Shown here: positions 38,701-51,900 of the stretch, piece by piece
How positions within the stretch are numbered: position 1 is the stretch's first letter
Layout: each line of letters starts with the position of its first letter
Source: Pelecanus crispus
Lineage: Eukaryota > Chordata > Aves > Pelecaniformes > Pelecanidae
Assembly (NCBI RefSeq): GCF_030463565.1
Contig: NC_134654.1
Span: 17,252,202 to 17,316,201, forward strand
Length of the DNA stretch: 64,000 nucleotides
Direction: 5' to 3'
Position numbers and translations under genes: made by a program
The notes under the pieces: model-generated
Databases searched by the model: none
What the model saw: only the letters and a program-made list of their open reading frames with translations
What the model was told of the DNA's origin: nothing

Positions 38701-41700
38701 GTGTGACCAGGAGGACGATGCTCCTGCGTGCTCTGCTGTTCCCAGGCGCGCTTATCACATGCACTGCTCGTGCCAGGCTCTGCTTACTTCTGCTTAAACC
38801 CACCCCAAAACAAGGACCAGCAGCACCTTAGGAGCACCCGAGCTGCTCTCACCCCAAGCACTGCAGGAGTTTTGGGCAATGAAACAAAGCATTTGAGGGA
38901 AAGCCAAGCCCCATCCCCATCTCTCTTACAGATACAGACAGTTCCCTTGCAGCACCAAGAATCATTAATAATTGTCACAGCACCACAGGACCATGTCACC
39001 CAGCCAGGTAGCATTTTCCTAATCCCCTTTTAACTCAGCAAGAGGGTCATGCTCACATCTGTTGACTAAAAACATCTGCAGACCTTTTCACTGCCCAGCC
39101 AGCCCGGCACAGCTGGGGAGGGAGTGCTGGAGCCCGCTCTTCCCCGGGCACACACTGGAGGGTTCACCAGCCCTGTTACGGGAATAGTGCGGCGCAGGTG
39201 GGAGCAGTGAACCACACAGCTGCCCTGGGCAGGATCCGGCCTCCGGGCTCTGTCTTACCAGCAGGAGACTCAAACCTGAGTGAACTCTCGGATGTGGCAG
39301 GCTATGGTTAAATACAGCAATCATGCTTGCAAGGAGAGGACATCTGAGACGAAAACAGCCAAGCCTTGAACACGAAACCCCGCCACGCTGTTTCCAAACA
39401 AACGGCGCTTCCCGTAGCATCGCGCTGCCTTCACACTCAACAGAGCCAGCTCTCTTCCAGTTACGCATCTACGAACTCAGCCGAGCATCTCCTGCCGCAC
39501 CACACCGGTGAGGGAGCGGATCATCCGACCACAAGCTGAAGTTGCCTCTTTCTCCCCGCCCCCCCTCCCCCCCCCCCCCCAGTGGCAGAGCTTGAAATCA
39601 GAGATTAACAAGTCTGAAGGAGCTCATGCCTGGCCACTCATGTATTCCAGATGCACATGCTATAATCGCAGTTTGCCAAACAGGATACGAGGCGTAAAAA
39701 AATAAAGCATTTTATCTTCAAGCTTTTCCAAGAGGGTATTAGAAACAATGGGGAGGAAATACAAAATTAACACTAGAGAAGAGCAATTGGCAGTGCCCCT
39801 CGTGAGTCTGTTCTTCATTACAAGGCTGCCTATTCAGTAGCTTTCATTAGGAAAATCACATCGCACAGCCATTCCCAACAGTGTCCCTATTTCCTAATTA
39901 AGCTTTGCCAAAGAGCTGCGTCTTTTAGTTACTGCACGGCATACAATCACAACAATTACCATTTCATCACACTCTGGCTGCTGAAAACCCTGCAATTAAA
40001 GCTTCTGAGGAGTCACACAGGCACGTCATTGGGGAGACAAGTTCTCACATCATGCTAATTGGTGGCCAAAGACAAGATCAGAAAAATGGGAACATCGGTT
40101 TTTGGTCTCCATGCTGGGAAAGGCGCTCGGGAGCTGCAGCCACTCCCCAGGCTCCCACCCAGGAGGCTGGTGAAGAGGGCTCAGTGCCAGCAGCAAGCGC
40201 TGCTGAAAGGTCCTGTCCAGTCCTCCAGGCTGTATCATGCCCACATCACTGTGCTTTCAGGAAGGTGAACAACCCTGACCCAACACACACAGCACAAGGT
40301 GGATGCAACCTTGGGTGGTTTGCAGAGGTCACCTGGAGACCCCCGACGATGGCTTTGGATGGGCAAGACCCTCGCAAAGAAAGGGCTGGTAGTGGACCAG
40401 TGACAAAAACGTCCCCACACCACCTCTGGCCGTAACAGATAAGGCAAGGATGAGAAGTCCTGCAACAGCGAGCCTCTTAGGGAAGTGGAAGGGAAGTCTT
40501 GTAGAGAATAGGGAAAGAATATCAGCTGCAGCTATGGAGCCTGCATCCACAGGTCACATTTACGTCCACTGCAGTCAGGAGTGACATTTCCAGCTCAAAA
40601 CACCTCCCCGGCTGAGCATGGCTGCAAAGCGCAGAGCTGCAGCAAGGGAAGACCTGCCTGGCTGCAGTCTGATGCCCGGAGCAGGGGCATAGTTTCCATA
40701 GGAACCTCATCCTCCTTTCCCCATCCTCTCACCTACTGCCCAGCGCAAGTTCAAAGCACCGATGGGAGCAGAGTTCAGACACAGCAGGAGCCTCCTGTTG
40801 CTCAAAAACAACCTTGGGCCACTCACCTGAGTGGCTCTTCCCCAGCAAACTCATGCACAATTTTCCACTTGCAAAATAATAATGCAAAAATGGGCAGCCC
40901 CATCATGCCAGGAACAGCTCAGCAGTCACCCGAAAAAGAGAAGTTGAAACTACCCCAGGTGAGCTGCAGCATGGCAAGGCCGCAGTGGTCCCCGTGCCAC
41001 TGAGCGGGTGTTGCAACCTCGTCCCTGCCACAGCCAGAGCATCGTGCTGACAGCAAAGCTGCTGCTGCATTTGGCATCCCTCAGCCCCAAGGGCTGCTGC
41101 AGCACGAGGAGCACACCCCGCCACAGCAGCATACAGTACCTTTCTGCCAATGTTTTTGTCTGGATTCAGTTCTTCTTTCTCGGTGCAAAATTCACACCTT
41201 CATTTTCACATTCAGCAAAAAGCACAAGGTGACAGTTTTGGTTTGCTTTTCTCCAAACTGGGGTGCCCTGATCTCCAGCGGGGAGGAGGGACTGGCCAGC
41301 TGCACCATCCTACAGCACCAGAGCCATGGGGCTGCTGGTGAGGAGCCCTAACCCCCTACCCCAAATCAATGCACACTGGCATTACAGCTCCTCTCTCTGT
41401 ACAAGCACCTCCCAACAATTTTCATCCACTTTTCTCTCGCCCTGACCAGGCTGCAGAGCTGCAGGGAGCAGGAGAGCGATGGTCACACAATGCTGGGGAA
41501 GGCAGACCAGTGAGTGAGCTCCCCCGACTTCAGTTTGGCAGGACAACATCACAAGGCTGGAGCCAGCCTTGGACCAAATGTGCCCCTGACTCGCAGTGCA
41601 GCAGACTGGGCTCTGCGCTGCCCAGCCACCTCCCTGCAGAACCCTGCAGTGCATCACCCAGCCCAGCTCCAAAGGACGCACCCAGCCATCACCTGAGCCC

Positions 41701-42589
41701 TCCAGCCTTACGGAGTCACTGTAACTGAGGGATGTAACCACCACAACCACCACCCCTAGGCTCTCGCTTTTTATCTCCTCATCTTTCTAGGTTTAAGCTC
41801 TAATCTGAGCAACACCCGGAGCTCCAAAGCACTTTGCAATCATGTTTCAGAAACAATTTGCAATTCCATCCAAGTTTTTGCTCTGAACAGGAGGGGAAGA
41901 AAAAAAAAAACCCCACACACAAACAAATCAGACCCCTCTGACACATACAAAAATTAAAGCATTGACATCCTGGATATCTCTGGAGTTTGCAGGGTCTGCA
42001 TCAAACCAAGATTTAGAAAATTAATCTAAAAAGAAAAACTAAATAAATTGCAGCTGTTCAGCATCGGTCCTTTCAACAGCAGGGTAAGCAGCACCAGCCT
42101 GCAGCTGCCTGAGCACGTTCTCGCTGCTTTCAGAGTAGCAGCAGCAGCACCAAAAACAAGCCATTAGCAAAGTTAACGGGTGCTGGGGTGACAGCAGTGA
42201 GATTTTAATAAACATGAAAACAAAGGTCTGAAATCTCTTTTCTCCCACTTTCGTTAATGATTTGAATCAGCCTAGCTTATTTCTCCCTTAGGGCTTACAC
42301 TGCCCAAATCAGCTAAACATCCTTTCAGGGAGGTCGTTGCAGAAGAGAGCGTAGCAGGAGGCCAGGCTGGGTCTGGGCACCCTCCAGTCAGCGCTGGCCA
42401 CTAAACAGGAGCTGCTGGTGACACCGTAAGGCCACAGAAGCACCTGATGGAAGATGCTCCTTTGCAGGCACATCAGCACAGGCTGGTGCATGAAGCAGCA
42501 CGGGGACATCTCAGGGCTGGTGTGTGTCCAGACTCCAATGTCCAACACCGCTGGGCTTGTCACATCCCAAACCGCATCCTGTTGCCAAA
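35711..42589. other. Non-coding stretch with AT-rich, possibly conserved islets
   Basis: No supportable exon. It includes a T-run at 36.04 kb, a C-run near 39.56 kb, and two AT-rich islets with TAAT/ATTA-type cores at about 37.92-38.00 kb and 39.83-40.00 kb that look like conserved enhancer sequence. Open frames here are short or lie in CA- and GC-rich DNA with no domains. Confidence 0.45.
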
Positions 42590-43129
42590 GCAGAGGTTCA
42601 CACCAGGTTTTCCCAGGGGTTACACCTCCGCCCCCTTGGGCTGCGAGGACCGGCTGAGGGTGACAGGAGCAACAGGCGACTCGTGGCCCTTGGGTCTCTC
42701 CAGCCTGGCGAGGAGAGCTCCTGCTGCAGTGACACAGAGTGACTCACAGCCACCCCCGCCAGCGGCCCTGCCAAAACTCCAGGTGGGTGCTGGAGAGCCC
42801 CCGGGATTTCCCGGGGACCCAAGCACGGCAGGGTGGTCCCCCGGGGCCGGGCAGGGCCCCACACCTGGGCCCCAAGCAGCAACTCTGTGGGGCGGCACGG
42901 AGGAAAACAAGAACGCAGTCCAGAAATGAGTCACAGGAGCGGGGCCCCGTCCCCACCCGCGGGGCGACACCAGCTCCGCCTGACCAGGGGCATGGCTGGC
43001 CCCAGGCTGCGCTGGGCTGCACGGAGACCCTGAGGGAGACGTGGTGCAGGGTGCCCCCTTCCAAGGTTGCAGGGGAAACCCCCCCACCCCGGGGCTGGTG
43101 ACCCCCCCCATTGGTGGGTTTAAGTGGAA

Positions 43130-43500
43130 GCCCCCAGCTACATGGACCTCCCCCATCATACCGAGTTCATTCCCCCTCCTGTTACTCGGACACCCCGTTT
43201 ATAAGTAGCCCCCCCCCCCCCCCCCGAATTACACAGCCCCCTCGGGGCACACTGCTGCACGGCGCCCTGCCGCCACACGGACCCCCGCGCCCGCTGGGTG
43301 CAGAGGCTCCTCGGTTACACGGACACCCCGGTTATAAGGAACCCCCTGCTCGCCCACCCCCTCCACGGGCACCAGGTGTACAGAGCCCCCCCCTTAGCAC
43401 GGCCACCCCGGTAATAGGGAGCTCCCCGGTTACACCGGGCACAGCGGGTGCACGGACCCCCCGCCCCGGTTACGCGGACACCCCTCGGCTGCTCGCACCC
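43130..43500. repeat. Degenerate GC-rich minisatellite
   Basis: Variants of a unit of roughly 30 bp recur, with the theme ggttacacggacaccccggt followed by tataaggaacccc. Clear copies begin near 43183, 43312, 43392 and 43467, with partial ones between. Spacing is irregular because of C-run expansion (20 C at about 43208-43227). The reading frame that runs through it, 323 codons on the plus strand, is a by-product of the repeat. Confidence 0.65.
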
Positions 43501-43519
43501 CCGGCTACCGGAGCGGCCG

Positions 43520-43556
43520 CGGGCTGCAGCACCCCTGGGCTGCAGCACCCCTGGGC
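43520..43556. repeat. Tandem duplication, 17-bp unit
   Basis: The unit gggctgcagcacccctg occurs twice head to tail inside the CpG island. Confidence 0.85.
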
Positions 43557-43794
43557 CCCGCTCCCGGCCCCGCCGTTCCCCACCTGGAGGGCGGCTGCCG
43601 CCGGGGCTCCCTGCCCATCCTCGGCGCGCCCCGCCGGGCTCCACGCCGGGCTGCGCTCCGCTCCGCTCCGCTCCCCGGCGGGCGGCACCGGCGGCACCGG
43701 GGCGGGGCTACCGGCGGGGCCCGCCCCGCACGTGTGCGCCGACGGCCGCGGGCACCGCCCGCCCCGCCCCGGCCCGCCGGCCCCCGGCCCCGCC

Positions 43795-44222
43795 GTCCGT
43801 CCATACCCCCCCACCCCGCCCCCGCCACCTCCCGTCCGTCCACCCCTTCCTCCGTCCACCCTCCCCCCATCCACCCACCCACCCATCCTGACACCCGTCT
43901 GTCCCCCCCACCACGTTCCCTTCCACCTTTCACTCTTCCATTCATCCACGCCCCCATCCATCTCTTGCTCTGGCCATTCTGCCATTCATCCGTCCATCCA
44001 CCCCTCCATTCTTCTATCCATCCACCTCCCATCCATCATCCCACCATCCTGCTGTTCATCCATCTACCCTTCCCTCCATTAATCTCTCCTTCTTTCCCTC
44101 CATCCATGCACCTTCCCAACCCTCCATCCTTCCTTTGATTAATCCATCTGTCCATCCCTCCAGCCATCCACCTCTCCATTCCCCCACCCTCTCTCCCTCC
44201 CTCCACGCCTCCATCCTATTCA
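43795..44222. repeat. CCAT/CCAC-rich degenerate tetranucleotide tract
   Basis: About 430 bp made almost wholly of ccat, ccac, tcca and cttc words (for example catccacccacccacccatc), decaying to pyrimidine-rich sequence at the right. It is an old (CCAT)n-type array. Its open frames on both strands, rich in H, P, S, M and W residues, are artefacts. Confidence 0.85.
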
Positions 44223-47200
44223 TTATGCGAGCTTGTTTTCCTTCCCTCCCTACACAGCCCTTTACCCCATCTCTGCTGGAAGAGCCCTCAGCACCTCCCT
44301 GACAGCACAAAACCACCCACTGCCCGGGCCGGGTGATGACAGGCTGGGGACATGCTGCTGCTTTCTGCTCAGGTGGCACCTGGGAATGGCCTTTTCCTGC
44401 TGCCTTCAAGGTTGCTCCTGAGAAAGGGCCTGTGCCACCTTGATTGCTGGCAACACTCACCCCTCCCATCTTTCTGCTACCCCATCTGCCACACGGGGCC
44501 AGATCCAGCCCAGCTGATATCACGGGCACCGGCAAGAATCTGGCTTTGGGTTTCTTTGCGGCTTTTGGTTTTTCAGAAGAGAGTGACCGCTGCTACTGAT
44601 GCTCCGAGACTCGAAAGCTGCTCGGGGGCTGAAATAGATGTGGGTTTCGCAGTGAGATTCCAGTGAATTTTAAAAAAAGCAAACCCAGTCAGAGCCAAGA
44701 TCCCCTTTAATTGCTGACCCATTGAGACAACCACCCACCGTGCAAACCGCGAGGGATGCCAGTGCTCAGAGCCCTGGCTGCCTCCTGGTCCGGCTGCAGT
44801 GCTGCATCGCCCAGCGCCAGGTGACACCCCTGTGGAGGGTGGATGTGGGCTCAACCTTCGCCAGCTGAGCAGCCACCAGCAGTTCAGAAGAAATCCTCTG
44901 GTGGCAAAAATAGGAAGGGGAAAGTCTTGTGTGTATGTCATGGTACCACCTGCCCCAAGGCACTACCCTGCAAAATAGCCAAATATTCAGGTGGAGCAGG
45001 CTTTGTGCCACAGCCTCCTCTCAGCTTGGGCTCGTCACACAAGCTTTAAAGGCTGGGTTCAGTTTTTGGGATGCCAACCTGATCTTCCCCATCCCTTCTG
45101 CCCCATTCCCACCTCCTGGTTTCAGAGCCAGCTTTTCAGGTGTATCCATGAGCCAGAGGAATTGGGACTTGTCAGAGGGGCTAAATCTGCAGAGGCCAAA
45201 CTTCTCCGGGTGTCGGAGCTGCAGTGTGTCCCCTCCTGTCCCATGCCTTCCCCACCTGACATACTGTGAGCTGCTTGTTTTGCTCCTCAGGGCATGCTGC
45301 AGCCTGAGGAAGTTACCAAAAATGGTGGCTCAGGGGGCTCATGCCGGCGGAAGGAAGTGGAGGAGCGCAGGGAGGTGCCGTGCTGCGCCCCAGCCACCGC
45401 CAAGGAGGGTGCTGCAGCTTGCAGGGACAAGAATGACAAACAGCAGCGTGGCAGCCACTGGGCTGGAGCAACCACCTCGGGGAAAGGGCTCCAGAGCAGA
45501 GGCATCCAAGGGCTGCTGACACCAGCATGCTCATGGGAGCTCCTGGGAGCAGAGCACTGCACTCCTCCTTATCATTCAGTTTTTCTCATTTGAGTTCAGG
45601 AGATCCTGGGGACCCCTGGTGCCATGCTCTGGGGTGACAGCAGGGCAGCAGGAAGTGATCCCAGGTGGCTTTTAGGGGCTGCATGGCAAGCAGGGAAGGC
45701 AGCCCTAGACACTCCCACCCATGCGGCGGGGTTGCATTCGAAGTGGCTGCAGTGACACCGACCGCGATGCCAAAGCTAAACGAGCTCCAGCCAGTGCAGT
45801 GCCATGGAGCACACCGGCAGCCTGCTGGGCGCATCTCAGCCACACGCCTCCAGAGCTCAGTTCCTTCCCCTCGAGCTGCCCGACCAGCCCCGGCTGGGGA
45901 GGAGGAAGCTGAGGCTGTGCTCTGACAACACACTTATTTAGACCTTTGGGTTCTCAGTACCAGAGTAAACATGTCAGCAGCACGTGGTGCGAAACACTGA
46001 CCTGGGGTAAATTTCCTCTGCCAGGGAAAACGTGGGGCCAGCCTGCTCCGATGGGCAAGCATCATGCCAGAGACGCGTGAGCTGTCAGCACTGCTCTGCC
46101 TTTGTGCTCACCCAGTCTTGTTTGTCTTTCCACAGCTGACGCAGCAAGATAAAAAGACCCAAATACCAAACTGCAAGTTCCAGCTACCTTGGCAGAAAAG
46201 CCCACACCAGTGCAAATTCAGGGGGCAGAGATCTGGCTGCATCACTACTTCCACATAACCAGGGGACACCACCTCTGCTCCAAAGGATGCTCAACAGCCA
46301 ATACAGAACTGGAGAGAAAGTATTTAGGTATAAGTGAACATTTTCCACAAGCAACTGCAGAAGGACTTGTGGAAACACTTGGCTGGGAGAAGAGCAAAGT
46401 GCCACAGAAAGCCCCTTTGGTGATAAAAAGTGATTTCCATAGAGAACATTTCTAAGCAAATCATGTTTCTGAGGTATGCAAAGGGACCGAGGTGCATGAG
46501 GGCCATGGGCTGTAAACATTTCCCAGGAAAGCAGTCATTCTGCTTCAATCAAATCCTTTTAATTTCCAGGAATGTGAACTCATAAACCCAAATCTTCTTT
46601 GCCCAGCTTCTATTTTGGTTCCTCATCCTCCAAATCAGCACAAAGGCACCTCTTAGATGGCTGCTGAAAATGGGACTTGCCCCTAACTCGCAGAGATGTT
46701 CAGAAATTCATGGTCATGTTCCCATTCCTCTCTACTCAACACATTTCTAAAACCTGTATTTGTACCACACACACACACATTTTCCTGAATCAACAACATG
46801 CTGCTGAGTCAGGCTTAACAGAGTGGAGTATCTCCAGATTTCTACAATAAGTACCTGGAAGATGGTTGTTCTGTCTCAAATCTCACAATACAGATTTCTG
46901 CTTAGAACAAAATATTTATAGGCCAAACATAAGAATATTGCTCAGAGTGTGATGGCTATCAGTCAGAGTATTTAGCTCGCTTGGGAATGTCCTATTGACA
47001 AAAATGCTTAAAATCCAGGCAGAAAAATAATCTGTGGGTAAACACTCATTGCCCAGCTCATCGCTGGAGGGCTGACAGACTCCTGCTCTCCATGTCCTCC
47101 ACATCAAAACCAGGAAAGGCTTTAATGTTGTGAGGTTATAAACCAAGCAACTACCACTTTCTGCAAATGCAACTTTTCAGAGTTTTTTTCCCCTTAACCC

Positions 47201-48868
47201 CTCCAGCAGCAGTTTCCATCCAGCCAGTGGATGGAGGCTGAGGGACAGCAGGGATGGGGATGCTGCTCCAAAGGAGCGCTGAAGGTGTGGTGTCGACCCT
47301 GCCTCTCTGACGGTGGTTTGAGCCAGCACTGCAGCCCGCTGGAAGCTCCTTTTGCAACCTCCTGTCTCCCCAGGGATTTGCACAGGCACCAGCTCTCTCC
47401 TTGCTGGTCCCCTCTCACGTGCCAGGAGCAAAGCCAACCTGGGGTAACCCCCTCACGCTGCTGCATTGCCCCAGCCAATGCCCCTCACTTATCAGTCCCC
47501 CAGCAAAGGGGTCCCTGTGTCTAAACAAGGGGGGAGCAGCAGGCGTGAAGTGCTGAGAAGTGCCCAAAAAAATCTCACACAGGCTTCCCCCTCATCCTCC
47601 TCCCCTGCAGTGGCTTTCAGACAGACTCTGTATCTCTGGCCCTGCTGACCCTTCACAGGAAGCCTGGTGAAAGGTCCCCTCTCCCCGGGCAGCACCTCTG
47701 CAAAGGTGACCATGCGGAGAAACTCTCCCTCCGCAGGCTGTGATCTCCCTTGGCCAGGTCAAATTCCCCCACTGAGGTCAACGCCTGCCCTGAAACCTCT
47801 CCCCCACCCCAAATCACCCCAGCCCACTGCTCTCCCCATGGATATGCTGCTGTCTGGAGACCTGGGCAAGAGGGACAGAAACTGTGCGGGAGTCCAGCAG
47901 CACCTTCTGGGATGCAGTAGGCAGCGGGATGCAGGACTCAGCTGAACATCATCCAGGGAATGGGCAGGAAGAGAGAGCAAAACAGGCCAGCTACAGGCTG
48001 CCCTCTCAGGCAGAAGGGTGCTGGGGTGTCCTTGCTGGACTCAGACCAAGCCACACACTGGAAATCTAACAACAGCTCCCAAAAAATGCCATAAAGTCAT
48101 CAGGTCCAGGCATGGGCCAATGGTCGCAGACCGCAGCCAGCACATCTCCCTAGGATGTTTTCAGTGCTGTCCAGACTGTGGGGTTCCCCTGGATTTGGGA
48201 TGGCTAAGTCTGCCTTTACACGGACACCAAGGCCATTGTGTGCTGCTGTGCCCGTGGCTGCAGAAGCCTAGCTGCCACAGCTCTAGATGTGCTCATTACT
48301 TTCTTCTCCCCATGTTCATGTAATGATGGCACTTCACAGCCCCAGCAGAGCAGCTCTGCAGCCTCTCCCCACTGCCTGCACAGCTTCAGAGGGAAGGGGA
48401 AGCAGGATCCACTGAAAAGGGAACCTGCTTTTTCTCACTGGTTCCCCCCACTACTTGTGTTTTTCATTTCCCTGGTGCAACTCAAAGGATACTGAAAGAT
48501 TGCTCAACACCACCTGAGTCCGACCCTTGAGAAACGAAAATGGGACGTAGATTTCGGTGGTGGCAGATCTGATCCCAAATGTTCCCCTTCTGCCTCTCCT
48601 GCAGGAGGTGAAAATATAACCTTAAATGACCTGATGTGGTGAAGTGCTGAAGGTTTCCTGTCCAGCTCTGGGGTGGAAGGGCTCCAGGACTGTTGCACTT
48701 TCGGCAGGCGAACACTTGTCTGATCTGTACATTTCTGTTCTCCTGCCCTGTGCAAGATCTTGGAGTGCCTGGACCAAACCCACACTAACTCCTGGCTCTC
48801 TTCCACCTCCTTTCTCAGGTCCCTTCTTCCACAGAGAAAGTCTGATCCTGGTCTTGGGATATGCTCAG
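44223..48868. other. Non-coding stretch with no identifiable gene
   Basis: Moderate-GC unique sequence. A short CA repeat lies at about 46.77 kb. I found no exon with convincing splice sites and no recognisable protein segment. Confidence 0.5.
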
Positions 48869-48955
48869 CTCCCTGCACTGCCACTGATGACCTGGGGGAC
48901 ATGAGCAGGTGACTCCCTCCGTACCACAGTTTCCCATCTGTGAGAGGGCAATGCA
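48869..48955 (+). mobile_element. MIR-like ancient SINE fragment
   Basis: The order ctgcactgccactgatgac, then ggtgactccctcc, then cagtttcccatctgtgagag parallels the MIR 3' half ('ctctgccact', 'caagtcacttaacctc', 'cctcagtttcctcatctgtaaaatggg'). The plus orientation is clear. Divergence is high, as expected for this old family. Confidence 0.65.
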
Positions 48956-51900
48956 GCAGGTCTCACTCTGGCTGATCCATTCTGCAGCCCTTGGGACCAT
49001 TTCTATTTTAGTCTCTGACTTTTGCATGCTCAAAGGCACATGGATGCTTGCTGGAAGCCATCCATGCTTGTCACAGGGAGAAGCAAGACGAGTAAAACCT
49101 TGATGCAGTAAACCCAGATATTTTTCCTACTGTAATATTAACAATTATAGTGGTAATTGTAAAAGAAGGAGCCACACGCCCCTCCTGCCCCCATGGCCAC
49201 ATCACACTGTGGTTTGGGTTTCCAAGCGAGCTATACATTGCTATGCAAGTGGCCGGTGCTCTTTCCAGGACCCAGTGTGCAGCTGGCAGTGGGTGAGGCA
49301 GAGCTGTGGAAGAGGACAGGGAGCTCTTTTCCTACAGGAGAAACAGGAAAGGACAAGAAAGGCATGCAGAAATCAGGGCTGGGATGGAAACCAAGGAGAC
49401 AGCTGAACTGCAGGGGACCATCCCCTGCACCAAGGCAGAACTGCTACATAGCCATCCTTGCAGATATTTGTCTGCCCTGTTCTGGAGCCTGCTGAGGACA
49501 GGAGATCTGCAGCATCCCTGGCAATGCCAGCATGGCTCTGTCCTTACTGCTAGAAAGTTTTTCCCAGTGCCAATCCTAACCTCCCTGATACTAATAAGTC
49601 CCATGACTTCTCTTACTGACGGTGGCTTATGGAAAAGACCGCTTCACTGTGCTCTGTGATGACCTTTTCTTTGTGTCAAAACATCCACCTTGGCTCGGTC
49701 CTCCTGAGAGCACACAGCCCCAGCGCTGCTGGGTTTCCCAGCCCTTTGCCCACCTGGCCTAGCTTGAGCCACAGCCCCCAGATGGGATGCAGCACCATGG
49801 GGACACTTCCCCAGGACGGAGCTGAGCAGAGTGTTGGTTTGTACAATCTCTCGTCATGCCTCTCCTTTCAGCGTGGTGGGCATTTGCCCTCTTGCACAAG
49901 AGCACACTTCAGCAGGCAAAGATGCTCAGCTGCTCCAACATCGGGCTGTGCCTGCTCAGCTGCTGCCTTTTTGCCTGCTGCAAGAGCTGCATCCTGGCTT
50001 TACTCAATGACTCCTTGAGGTAAGATGCTGCTGCAAAAAGTCCCCTTACACGCAGAGAGCTAGCCTTGTCCCAACCTTGCCTGAACAAAATCCTCTCTCC
50101 CGAAGCTGGAATACCCTGTTCCTCACATTTCAGATCTTCCCCTCCTGCCCCGGTTTCCTCAGGGCTTTGCAGCAGGATGATTCCTGGTCTGGATCACCCG
50201 CCGGGGCCATAGGGAGCCCAGGCAAGGCGGCACCGGGAAGAGGCAGAGCCCTGGGAAGGAGCCGCGGCTGGGAGCGGCTTTCGCATGGGTTGAGGTTTCC
50301 ACCCTGTGTCCTGCCGGAGAACTGCAGTGATGGGTGGGGGCTGAGCACCACTCGGTGGGGGCTGTTCAGCCGCCCCTGGCTGCACCCAGCTGGGCCATGC
50401 ACCCCTGGAAAGCACCTCCCCAGGGAGGGCTCTGCCTCCGGCAGCCTTCCTGGGGTCAGCCTGGAGGAGAGACGGTGTGAGGCTAGTGAGAGTCAGTGGG
50501 TACCATGATAGCTGTGACCATGGTGACCCTCAGCCCAGCACCTTGTGTCCCAGCCACCTCTGAGCTTCCAGAGCCACCACCACCTTCCACATACCATCAT
50601 ACCAGACCATCACAGCTCCTGGTGAATCCCTCAGCAGCAATGAATGCCTTCAGGTGTCAAAGCCTGGATTTGGGATCTTGTTCTGGCCACTGCAATTTGA
50701 AAACACGGCCATAACCTGTTGGCCTTGCTCCATGTCATGATGGGGCTGGATAAACCTTCTGGGGAACCACCAGAGCTGGTTGCACGTCAGCAATGTGTTG
50801 GGCTACCCCCAGGCCTGGAGGGAGCCAGCTACGATCCCAGGCAGCCCGCACATCCAGAGCATTTGAAGGATGCTGTGAGCCCAGAGCATGTGCAGTCTCT
50901 GCTTCTTCCCCGGCTCACAGCCCTGCCACCCATGGGAGCCATGAGGTCCTCCAGGCAGTGGCCACCCAGCCATGCCCACATCCCTGTCATCCCTGTTGCC
51001 CAAAGGGAGAGGCATATTTTGGATGTACATTTTATGATGGACAAGCAAGGCATCAGGTATAAATCTGAAAATCAGATCAGCAAGCAGAAACCACAGGTGC
51101 CTGCATCCTTTGGGAGCTGTGGTTTGCCTCCCCAAATATAAGTGCCAAAATACTTCTGCAAGTCCCAGCCCAGAGGAGCAGGTGACAGCCAAGCTCCTCA
51201 GCTGGGATGCTTAGGGCTGTTGGGGCTCTCCAGTGGTTTTGCTCCCAAATGAGCCTGCAGCAAGAGAGGGCCGGATCCAGGGCAGCAAGGATGGGAGCTT
51301 CCCCCACTTCTCAGTGCCTTGGAGGGGCCCCTCTGCCCTGGACAGGCCCCATCCCCATCTCAGGGCTGGCACAGGTACCTCGGTGCGCAGACCCCGGTAG
51401 ATGGCAGCAGGGCCTCAGGATGAGTTTCAATGGATTTTTTTTTTTCATGAATTTCTTTTTTTTCTGTTTGTTTTAAATAAAAATAGCCACCCCATGCAAA
51501 TCCACTGCTGATACATCTTGGGATAAGCTGAACTGGGAGAGGGACATTTGCCCTGATCAGCTGTGTCAGTTACCTATCCAGGGGACAAACTCAACATCCT
51601 CTGCGTTCATCTGAATTATAGGCCCAGATTAGCAGTGAGGAGAAAATGGTGTTTGTAGGCAGGGTTTATCTCACCCTGGGGCAGATGGCAAAAATGGGAC
51701 GGAGAGCTCACCTTCTGGACACATGATCCCATCCAACCCAACCAAAAGAGGCCCAAAGCAGGGCAGAGCTGGCCTGTGCCAGCCAGGGGAGGTCTCTCCT
51801 GCGCAGAGAGAGCTCTGACAGCCTTCAGGAGTGAATTGGCTGCGCAGAGCTAGGTAAAACATGTAAAAGGAGACACCAAGGTAGCAGCAGTGCCATTTGA

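Larger units (their letters stand above)
42590..43800. promoter_or_regulatory. CpG island of unassigned promoter
   Basis: GC content and CpG density rise sharply here against the 45-50 percent GC of the flanks. The densest part is 43.4-43.8 kb, with gggcgg and ccgccc boxes and repeated ctccg units. It may be the promoter of PIK3R5 (minus) or of a non-coding RNA, since no first exon could be assigned. Much of its left half is tandem repeat, so part of the CpG richness may come from repeat composition. Confidence 0.55.

Noticed and set aside
43111..44082. 323-codon plus-strand open frame, the longest in the window
   Set aside because: It runs through a GC-rich minisatellite and the CCAT array. 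The product is proline-, histidine- and serine-rich low complexity with no domain, and three to four frames on both strands are open over the same place.
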